From contig NZ_QMEW01000001.1 in assembly GCF_003284965.1 (NCBI RefSeq), positions 434,001-498,000 on the forward strand: a stretch of DNA of 64,000 nucleotides, written 5' to 3'. This document shows positions 58,300 to 64,000 of this stretch, one piece after another. Position 1 is the first letter of the stretch. Each line of letters starts with the position of its first letter. Position numbers and translations under genes: made by a program. The notes beneath the pieces are model-generated. The model had not been told where the DNA came from. It was given only the letters and a program-made list of their open reading frames with translations, and did not search any database. The DNA is from Mycolicibacterium sp. GF69 (lineage in GTDB: Bacteria; Actinomycetota; Actinomycetes; Mycobacteriales; Mycobacteriaceae).

Positions 58300-59394
58300 T
58301 TAGAGCGACACCGTGCCGTAGTCGCCGACGTGCGGGATCAGAGTGCGCAGTTGGTCGTCGGTGGTGCCGAACGTGTTGTCGATGGCCGTGAGCCGAGCCG
58401 CGTAATGCCCGACGGGGTACTCCGCGGTCATCCCGATGCCGCCGTGCAGCTGGATCGCCTCCTGCGCGATATGGCGTCCGGATCGACCGATCTGCAACTT
58501 GGCCCGCGCGGCGATCACCGGATCAAACCTGTCGTCGGCGATCGACATGGCGGCGTAGAAGTTCATGCTGCGGGCGAGTTCCAGCGAGACGTACATATCC
58601 GCCGCGCGCTGCGTCAACGTCTGGAACTTGCTGAGCGGAACACCGAATTGCTTACGGCTGGTGAGGTATTCGGTTGTCAGCCGCAGTGCCTCCTCCATCG
58701 CGCCGACCGCCTCCGCGCACAGCGCCGACTGGAAGCGGATGACGGCGCGGGCGACGTGTTCGGTCGCGTCGCCGCCCTCGCCGAGTGGCTCTGCGGGTGT
58801 GGAGTCGAAGTCGAGTTGCGCACCCCGGCGCCCGTCGAACATCCGGTACGGGTGTCGCGCCACCGCTTCGCCGTCGACGAGAAAAAGCCCGACGCCCCCG
58901 CCGGGGAGGGTCGCGGTGGCAACCACCGTGTCAGCGCAGTCACCTGCCAGCACCGGGTTCTTCTGCCCGCTCAGCGTCCACGTGTCGCCGTCCTGCGCCG
59001 CGCGAGCGGCGGGTTCGGCCGACGCCACCCGCGCGCCGCGTTCTGTATGCGCGAAGGCCAGCAGCTTCTCACCCGCTGCGACGGATTCCAGAATCTCCTT
59101 CTGCCGGTCGCTGCCCAACTCGGCGATCAGCCCGCCGGGTATCAGCGCGGCCGCCGCGACCGGTTCGGGTGCGAGCCGCCTGCCGATCTCCGTCAACACC
59201 ACCATCGCCTCGATCTGACCCGCCTCGGTCGGGTCGAACCCGAGCCCCAGGATCCCGACCTCGGCCAACTGACCCCACACCTCGCGGCTCCAGCCGGGCT
59301 CGTCTCCGGTGCGGGTGCCGCCGTCATGACGGGACAGCACGTCGCGGGTCACGTCACGGAGCAGCTGCTGCTCTTCGGTCAGGTCGAAATCCAC
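58300..59394 (-). CDS. Acyl-CoA dehydrogenase subunit (FadE, non-catalytic type)
   Basis: A 364-residue acyl-CoA dehydrogenase-fold protein, shorter than classical enzymes. It contains QFGVPLSKFQTLTQRAADMY and AIQLHGGIGMTAEYPVGHY but no clear catalytic-glutamate motif at the C-terminus (AIDNTFGTTDDQLRTL). Together with the adjacent FadE this looks like one half of an alpha2beta2 heteromer, as in the sterol side-chain ChsE enzymes. GTG start, seven bases after the partner's stop. Confidence 0.87.
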   Translation of the reverse strand: MDFDLTEEQQLLRDVTRDVLSRHDGGTRTGDEPGWSREVWGQLAEVGILGLGFDPTEAGQIEAMVVLTEIGRRLAPEPVAAAALIPGGLIAELGSDRQKEILESVAAGEKLLAFAHTERGARVASAEPAARAAQDGDTWTLSGQKNPVLAGDCADTVVATATLPGGGVGLFLVDGEAVARHPYRMFDGRRGAQLDFDSTPAEPLGEGGDATEHVARAVIRFQSALCAEAVGAMEEALRLTTEYLTSRKQFGVPLSKFQTLTQRAADMYVSLELARSMNFYAAMSIADDRFDPVIAARAKLQIGRSGRHIAQEAIQLHGGIGMTAEYPVGHYAARLTAIDNTFGTTDDQLRTLIPHVGDYGTVSL

Positions 59395-59401
59395 GAGAGA
59401 C

Positions 59402-60577
59402 TCACAATCCCAGAATGGTCGAAGCGATGATGGTGCGCTGAACCTCGTTGGTACCGCCGTATATCGACGTCTTTCGGTAGTTCAGGTAGCGGGGCGCGGC
59501 GTCCTGCGCCCAGGCGGGCACGTCGAGATTGTCGCCGGCGTCGAACGGCAACGCGTCGGGACCGGCCACCTCGACGAACAGCTCGGTGGCGGCCTGCTGC
59601 AGTTGGCTGCCGCGCAGCTTGAGAATGGACGACGCGGGGTTGGGTTTACCGTCGGCCTCCGAGCCGCTGACCCGCATCTGGGTGAGTTCCAGCGCCAGCA
59701 GCCCGGTTTCGATCTCGGCCACCCGCGCGGCGAACAGCGGGTCGGACAGCAACGGTTTTCCGTTCACCTCCAACCGTGCGGCGTGTTCCTTGACCTGCGC
59801 CATCCACAGTTTCGTCAGCCCGATGCGCGCGATGCCGGTGCGCTCGTTGCCCAGCAGGAACTTGGCGTACGTCCAGCCCTGGTTCTCCTCGCCGACGAGT
59901 TGATCGGCCGGGATCCGGACGTCCTCGAAGAAGACCTCGTTGACCTCGTGGCTGCCGTCGATCAACTCGATCGGCCGCAGCGTGATACCCGGTGTGGACA
60001 TCTCGGCGAGCAGAAACGAGATGCCCGCCTGCCGTTTGGGTGCATTCGGATCGGTACGCGCGAGCAAGAAGATCCAGTCGGCGTACTGGCCGAGCGTCGT
60101 CCAGGTCTTCTGCCCGTTGACCACGTAGGTATCCCCGTCGCGCACCGCGGTGGTGCGCAGCGACGCGAGGTCCGAGCCGGCCTCCGGCTCGGAGAAGCCC
60201 TGGCACCACCAGATGTCGATGTTGGCCGTCGGCGGGAGGAACCGCTCCTTGAGCGCCTGCGAACCGAACTGGGCGATCACCGGACCGACCATCTTGGTGT
60301 TGAAGGCCAGCGGTTCCGGGACGCCGGCCAGTTGCATCTCGTCGAGCCAGATCTGTCGTTGCAGCGGTGACCACTGCTTGCCGCCCCACTCGACCGGCCA
60401 GTTCGGCACGGCCAGCCCGTTTGCATTGAGAATCCGCTGGCTGGTCACCATGTCACCGGGAAAATCCGGATGGCCGGTCTTGCCGCGCTCGCGGATGTCT
60501 TCGGGAATCTCTGTGCTGTAGAACCGTCGCAGCTCGTCGCGGAACGCAGCGTCCTCGTCACTCAGTGTCAATTTCAC
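59402..60577 (-). CDS. Acyl-CoA dehydrogenase subunit (FadE, likely catalytic)
   Basis: A 391-residue acyl-CoA dehydrogenase. FAD/substrate motifs WCQGFSEPEAGSDLASLRTT and YVVNGQKTWTT are intact. The C-terminal motif is IYGGTNEVQRTII, with Gly where medium-chain enzymes have the catalytic Glu. A Glu in LLGNERTGIARIG occupies the alternative position used by FadE29-like and isovaleryl-type enzymes. It presumably pairs with the 364-residue FadE. The GTG start lies in a triplicated 14-base element that also encodes two overlapping five-codon frames. Confidence 0.9.
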   Translation of the reverse strand: MKLTLSDEDAAFRDELRRFYSTEIPEDIRERGKTGHPDFPGDMVTSQRILNANGLAVPNWPVEWGGKQWSPLQRQIWLDEMQLAGVPEPLAFNTKMVGPVIAQFGSQALKERFLPPTANIDIWWCQGFSEPEAGSDLASLRTTAVRDGDTYVVNGQKTWTTLGQYADWIFLLARTDPNAPKRQAGISFLLAEMSTPGITLRPIELIDGSHEVNEVFFEDVRIPADQLVGEENQGWTYAKFLLGNERTGIARIGLTKLWMAQVKEHAARLEVNGKPLLSDPLFAARVAEIETGLLALELTQMRVSGSEADGKPNPASSILKLRGSQLQQAATELFVEVAGPDALPFDAGDNLDVPAWAQDAAPRYLNYRKTSIYGGTNEVQRTIIASTILGL

Positions 60578-60608
60578 GATGCCAACTTCACGATGCCAAC
60601 TTCACGAT
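60573..60608. repeat. Triplicated 14-bp start-codon region of FadE
   Basis: On the minus strand, ATCGTGAAGTTGGC occurs twice and is followed by the variant ATCGTGAAATTGAC, which contains the true start. Each upstream copy reads GTG AAG TTG GCA TCG TGA, and its TGA overlaps the next GTG. A GGGGT sequence that could serve as ribosome site exists only before the first copy. Confidence 0.88.
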
Positions 60609-60688
60609 CTACCCCGTTTCTCGCTGCGGCCGCCGGCCGCACACCCGCGGACTACCCACCACGAGCCGGCCCCACGCTGGAAAGAAAC

Positions 60689-61408
60689 CTACCTCCATGC
60701 GAAGACCGGTTGCTCGAGTTCGTCGACCGGATCATGTCGGCCCTCCAGACACAGCCACCGCAACTGAAGCAGCACCGCGCCGGTCGGCGCGTGGATCAAA
60801 TCGTTGCCCAGCGGGACCTGCACGACCGGTCGGGGGCTTTCGGGGATCTCGATGAACCGCGGCGAGTCCTCGCGCTGCAGTTGGTGCAGCCCGACCCGGT
60901 ACACGGCGACCACCTCTTCGGGTGCCGGTCGTGGATCGAGCCGCCCGCCGCCCCAGATCACCACCGGGGTAATGACGTATCCCGACCGCGTCGGATAGTC
61001 GTCGAGCAGTCCCAACACCGTCGAGCCGGGCAGGCTCACCCCGACCTCCTCGTCGAGCTCACGCAACGCCGCGTCCACGACCGTCTCACCCGGATCGAGC
61101 CGGCCACCGGGCAGCGCCCACTGCGCGGCGTGCGACGTCAGTCGCGATGCCCTGCGACACAGAAAGAACGCCGCGCCACCCGAGACGTCGACCATGCGGC
61201 CGTCGAGACCCGCCTCGGGTAACCCGCGCCCGTCGTTCCAACCGTCGACGTCTGCCGGATCCACCCGGTCCTCACCGACCTGGGAATCGACCAGCACCAC
61301 CGCGACCGCGGCGTGCCGCTTGGCTGGATCGTTGACGGCGCGGCGCTCGTGTCCGGACAGGTTTGCCCTGATCCGCTCACGCAGCGATTCGTCGTAGGAG
61401 ATCGTCAC
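60689..61408 (-). CDS. NUDIX hydrolase
   Basis: A 239-residue protein with a complete Nudix box GGRLDPGETVVDAALRELDE (then E-V-G-V), fitting GX5EX7REUXEEXGU. The fold is preceded by about 60 extra N-terminal residues. NUDIX enzymes hydrolyse nucleoside diphosphate derivatives; CoA-type pyrophosphatases often look like this, but the CoA motif is not obvious. GTG at 61406-61408. Divergent from the repeat-peptide cassette. Confidence 0.87.
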   Translation of the reverse strand: MTISYDESLRERIRANLSGHERRAVNDPAKRHAAVAVVLVDSQVGEDRVDPADVDGWNDGRGLPEAGLDGRMVDVSGGAAFFLCRRASRLTSHAAQWALPGGRLDPGETVVDAALRELDEEVGVSLPGSTVLGLLDDYPTRSGYVITPVVIWGGGRLDPRPAPEEVVAVYRVGLHQLQREDSPRFIEIPESPRPVVQVPLGNDLIHAPTGAVLLQLRWLCLEGRHDPVDELEQPVFAWR

Positions 61409-61501
61409 GGCTTGACCATAATGACGCGGTGTTTCGTCGGCACCGTCCGGGGCAACTCCCTGGGCACCCATGCGGTATCAGCCCAAACAGAAGGGATCGA
61501 C

Positions 61502-61750
61502 ATGGCACTCGACGATGACGACATCACCACTTCGGGCGCAGGCGGTGAAGGCACCGCTGACGGCGGCTCCAACCCCGAAGGCCACGACGGCGGCGCCGAC
61601 GGCACAGCCGGCGGCGAGGGTCCAGCCGACGGCGGCTCCAACCCCGAAGGCCACGACGGCGGCGCCGACGGCACAGCCGGCGGTGAAGGCACAGCTGACG
61701 GCGGCTCCAACCCCGAAGGCCACGACGGCGGCGCCGACGGAACCGCATAA
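61502..61750 (+). CDS. Acidic glycine-rich peptide of three 23-residue repeats, candidate modified precursor
   Basis: An 82-residue protein. A 13-residue leader (MALDDDDITTSGA) is followed by exactly three 23-residue repeats (69 bp each: 61541-61609, 61610-61678, 61679-61747) and the stop. The repeat contains G-G-S-N-P-E-G-H-D-G-G-A-D-G and differs between copies only at one or two residues. It has no signal peptide, no PE domain and no hydrophobic core. GAAGGG lies six bases before the ATG. The next gene, nine bases on, is a JmjC/cupin oxygenase, so this peptide looks like a substrate with repeated target sites. Not a known family to me. Confidence 0.8.
   Translation: MALDDDDITTSGAGGEGTADGGSNPEGHDGGADGTAGGEGPADGGSNPEGHDGGADGTAGGEGTADGGSNPEGHDGGADGTA
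61541..61747. repeat. Three 69-bp tandem repeats
   Basis: Three near-identical 69-bp units inside the repeat-peptide gene, differing by a few substitutions. Unit length is a multiple of three, so copy-number changes keep the frame. Confidence 0.95.
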
Positions 61751-61759
61751 CCCTGCTCG

Positions 61760-62983
61760 ATGCTTCAACGTTGCGTTGCGGCCGATGCTCGGCGGTTCGC
61801 CGATGAGTACTGGGGCCGCAAACCGTTGCTCAGCCGAGCCGACGCACTACCCCGCGATTTCAGCGATCTGCTGTCACCGGACACGGTCGACGAGCTGATC
61901 GCCGAGCGCGGGGTACGCGCGCCGTTCATCCGCTTGGCCAAAGAGGGCGACGTGCTGCCCAAGGACTGTTACCTCGGGCCAGGCGGCTTCGGCGCGGAGA
62001 TCCCCGATCAGATCGACTCGACGAAGCTGCTGGCTCAATTCGGCTCCGGGGCAACGATTGTGCTGCAAGGCCTGCACCGGCTGTGGCCACCGCTCATCGA
62101 CTTCGTCCGCCAAGCGGTCGACGAGCTCGGTCACCCGGTGCAGGCCAACGCCTACATCACCCCGCCGGCCAACCGGGGCTTCGATCCGCATTACGACGTG
62201 CACGATGTGTTCGTCCTGCAGGCAGCGGGCTGCAAGCGCTGGGTCGTGCACGAGCCGGTCTTCGAGCATCCGCTGCCGTCGCAGCCGTGGACGCAGCACC
62301 GCGCCGAGATCGCCGAGCGCGTCGCCGATGCGCCGGTGATCGACACGGTGCTGTCCGCGGGCGATGCGCTCTATCTACCCCGCGGCTGGGTGCATTCGGC
62401 ACAGGCGCGAAACGTCACGTCGATCCACCTCACGATCGGTGTCGAGCCGGTCACGGCTGCCAACGTGGCCCGCGCCGTCGTGGACGAGTTGACGGCGCGC
62501 GAGGCGTTCCGTGCGTCGCTGCCCATGGGTCCCCCCGGTCCGGATGAGACGATGGCGACGGTGACGAAGGTGATGGCGGAGATGGTGGAGTCGTTGCGCG
62601 ACGAAGCGGCGGCCCTCAGCGCGGGTGCGGCCGCACATCTTTCGCGCCGCCACGCCGCCCGGACCCGACCCGTTGCGGTCCGCCCGCTGGCCTCCCTTGC
62701 GGCGGCCGATCATGCGGGCGAGGCCGTCGTCCGATGGCGCCACGGGCTGATCGCGACACTCGACCGGTCCGGTGACCGCATCGTCCTGCGCCTGCCGGAC
62801 CGGACCATGACCTTTCCGCGGACCTGCGGCGAGGCCGTACAGGCCCTGCTCGACGGGGCCGCCCTCGATGCGGCGAGCATGCCGGGTCTGGACCTCGCCG
62901 ACGGCACGGTTCTCATCCGGCGGTTGCTGCGGGAGGGGGTTCTCGTTCCCGTGCGGCGGAACACGCCGGCAGACGCCGGATGA
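61760..62983 (+). CDS. JmjC/cupin-fold Fe(II)/2-oxoglutarate oxygenase (YcfD/ROX-like)
   Basis: A 407-residue protein of the ribosomal-oxygenase type. The metal triad is visible: His144 and Asp146 in FDPHYDVHDVFVLQ, and His212 in LYLPRGWVHSAQ. The DVFVLQ-x-x-G-x-K-R-W stretch after the HxD motif is the YcfD signature. Residues 300-407 form a winged-helix-like C-terminal domain (FPRTCGEAVQALLDG, LIRRLLREGVLVPV). Family members hydroxylate Arg or His in ribosomal proteins. Here the gene lies between a repeat peptide rich in Asn, Asp and His and a coupled ferredoxin-like protein, so peptide hydroxylation is plausible. It has no strong ribosome site and a four-base overlap with the next gene. Confidence 0.88.
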   Translation: MLQRCVAADARRFADEYWGRKPLLSRADALPRDFSDLLSPDTVDELIAERGVRAPFIRLAKEGDVLPKDCYLGPGGFGAEIPDQIDSTKLLAQFGSGATIVLQGLHRLWPPLIDFVRQAVDELGHPVQANAYITPPANRGFDPHYDVHDVFVLQAAGCKRWVVHEPVFEHPLPSQPWTQHRAEIAERVADAPVIDTVLSAGDALYLPRGWVHSAQARNVTSIHLTIGVEPVTAANVARAVVDELTAREAFRASLPMGPPGPDETMATVTKVMAEMVESLRDEAAALSAGAAAHLSRRHAARTRPVAVRPLASLAAADHAGEAVVRWRHGLIATLDRSGDRIVLRLPDRTMTFPRTCGEAVQALLDGAALDAASMPGLDLADGTVLIRRLLREGVLVPVRRNTPADAG

Positions 62984-63879
62984 CGACCGCCAAGAAAACC
63001 CCGTGCAGCGACCAGTCGCTGGCCCGCGACGACCCGATGTACGGCACCGCGTCTGCCGGTTCGTCGTGGGTGCTGCTCGAGTTGAGCGGCGCGTGGGGTC
63101 CGTCGGCGTTTCTGCAGTCGCCGAACTGTATCGACCCGCAACTCGGTCGCGCGATTGTCAGCCGCATCGAGAAGGCGGGTATGCGCATCGCGGCGATCCG
63201 GCGGCACGGTCGTCGGCCCGATGTTCCCCGATGGCGCTGGTACATCGCGCATTCCGACGTCGGTAGCGAGGCGCTTCATCACGGGGAGGTCGCCGACCCG
63301 AGCGAGTTCCTCGAGCTCGCGTTGGACGGCAGCGACGGACGGTCGACCACCGACCCGCTGATCGCGATCTGCTCGCACGGAAAACACGACCAGTGTTGTG
63401 CGGTCCGGGGCCGCGGCGCATGCCGGGCGATCGCTGCGGAGTTTCCCGAATTCACCTGGGAATGCTCACATCTGGGTGGCGACCGGTTCGCCGCCACCAT
63501 GCTGATCCTGCCCGTGGGGCTGTGCTACGGCCGGGTTGACTCGGCGGACTCGGCGGGCCTCGTGCGTCTCTATCTCGAGGGGCGCTTGGACAACCGGTTC
63601 CTGCGCGGGCGCACCTCGCTGCCGCACGCGGTGCAGGCCGCGCAGTATTTCGCCCGGCAGCGGTACGGCGACGACCGCATCGACGCGCTGCACCCGCTGC
63701 ACGTCGAGCGCGGCGAGCACCGGATCCGCGTGCTCCTGGCCGACGAGGCCGGGCCTATCGAGGTCATCCTGCACGAGGAGTTGTCCGAACCCCTGCTGTC
63801 GCAATGCCATGCGAAGGTCGCCGGTCAGGTCCGCGTCTTCACCCTGGGTTCCCTGGGGCCGGCCGAGTCCGAGCGCTGA
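62980..63879 (+). CDS. Sucrase/ferredoxin-like protein
   Basis: A 299-residue protein of the sucrase/ferredoxin-like (thioredoxin-fold, [2Fe-2S]-type) family. Key motifs are ICSHGKHDQCCAVRGRGACR, with clustered cysteines, and TWECSHLGGDRFAATMLILP, with another Cys and His. It begins with CSDQSLARDDPMYGTA, typical of the family. The ATG overlaps the oxygenase stop as ATGA, so the two proteins are made together. It may supply electrons or help iron loading for the oxygenase. Confidence 0.85.
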   Translation: MTTAKKTPCSDQSLARDDPMYGTASAGSSWVLLELSGAWGPSAFLQSPNCIDPQLGRAIVSRIEKAGMRIAAIRRHGRRPDVPRWRWYIAHSDVGSEALHHGEVADPSEFLELALDGSDGRSTTDPLIAICSHGKHDQCCAVRGRGACRAIAAEFPEFTWECSHLGGDRFAATMLILPVGLCYGRVDSADSAGLVRLYLEGRLDNRFLRGRTSLPHAVQAAQYFARQRYGDDRIDALHPLHVERGEHRIRVLLADEAGPIEVILHEELSEPLLSQCHAKVAGQVRVFTLGSLGPAESER

Positions 63880-63882
63880 GCG

Positions 63883-64000
63883 TCAACGCCCGTCGCGCAC
63901 CGCGGGCAGAACCAACGTGTCGATGACAGCGCGTACGAACGCCGCGTCGACACGCTGCCCGTTGACCACCCGCATCAGGCTCATCGCGGTCGTCACGTCC
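63883..64000 (-). CDS. C-terminus of a probable TetR-type regulator, truncated by window edge
   Basis: The final 38 codons of a minus-strand gene, ending LMRVVNGQRVDAAFVRAVID and then T-L-V-L-P-A-V-R-D-G-R. The pattern fits the last helices of a TetR/AcrR ligand-binding domain, but the DNA-binding part is outside the window. It is convergent with the repeat-peptide cassette. Confidence 0.5.
   Translation of the reverse strand, partial: DVTTAMSLMRVVNGQRVDAAFVRAVIDTLVLPAVRDGR

Noticed and set aside
61541..61747. 69-bp repeats as a CRISPR array or PE_PGRS-type gene
   Set aside because: There are no spacers between units, and the product has no PE domain or GGA/GGN composition.
1..64000. tRNA or rRNA genes
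   Set aside because: No T-loop plus acceptor pattern and no rRNA-like conserved sequence was found on reading either strand; weak matches such as GGTTCGA lay inside coding genes.

Overview
The window is high-G+C DNA from a mycobacterium, most likely a fast-growing Mycolicibacterium-type species. The evidence is a DUF222/HNH (13E12-family) endonuclease, a mycobacterial haemophore, a nitrobindin very close to the M. tuberculosis Rv2717c type, a moxR operon in the same order as the moxR3 locus of M. tuberculosis, a mycobacterial-type methylenetetrahydrofolate reductase, an F420-type LLM oxidoreductase, a fatty-acyl-AMP ligase and paired FadE subunits. No rRNA, tRNA, CRISPR array or insertion sequence was seen. 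Family calls come from reading the translations; no database search was run.

Layout. 0-5.5 kb: the 3' part of a fusA2-like EF-G paralogue, then a partner-switching module (two STAS antagonists around a PAS/SpoIIE-phosphatase/HATPase protein). 5.5-10 kb: a DMT-type permease, small proteins, an MFS symporter behind inverted repeats, and the DUF222/HNH protein. 10.2-14.3 kb: a five-gene, four-base-overlapping moxR3 operon. 14.4-20.2 kb: O-methyltransferase, coiled-coil protein, rhomboid protease, VOC protein, haemophore with a clear terminator, secreted Pro/Ala protein, nitrobindin and a beta-lactamase-fold esterase. 20.2-29.6 kb (minus strand): FAD oxidoreductase, tocopherol-cyclase-like protein, glutaminyl cyclase, HrpA helicase, FUSC protein and MTHFR. 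29.8-34.8 kb: stand-alone ANTAR protein, SelO, Cys-rich secreted protein, M42 peptidase, DUF899 and a small Lys-rich protein.

34.9-46.2 kb is the main accessory block: SDRs, a GMC oxidoreductase, two related P450s, a VOC protein, an LLM oxidoreductase, a SnoaL-like protein, a nitroreductase, a TetR regulator and an internally deleted flavin monooxygenase. Almost every promoter region carries one or two copies of the palindrome YTRTACG-NN-CGTAYAR, so the block looks like a single TetR regulon for oxidation of an unknown, probably lipophilic or terpenoid, compound. A related palindrome lies upstream of the acyl-AMP ligase at 57 kb.

46.3-63.9 kb: cupin, SDR, orphan ECF sigma factor, nitroreductase, large LuxR-type ATPase regulator, NmrA-like protein, an esterase coupled to a 35-residue zinc-ribbon protein, aldo/keto reductase, acyl-AMP ligase, membrane phosphoesterase, a FadE pair and a NUDIX hydrolase. 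At 61.5-63.9 kb is a compact three-gene cassette: a peptide made of three 23-residue repeats, a JmjC/cupin 2-oxoglutarate oxygenase and a sucrase/ferredoxin-like protein. It has the layout of a peptide-modification (RiPP-like) system and is the best candidate for something undescribed. The window ends in the C-terminus of a probable TetR regulator.
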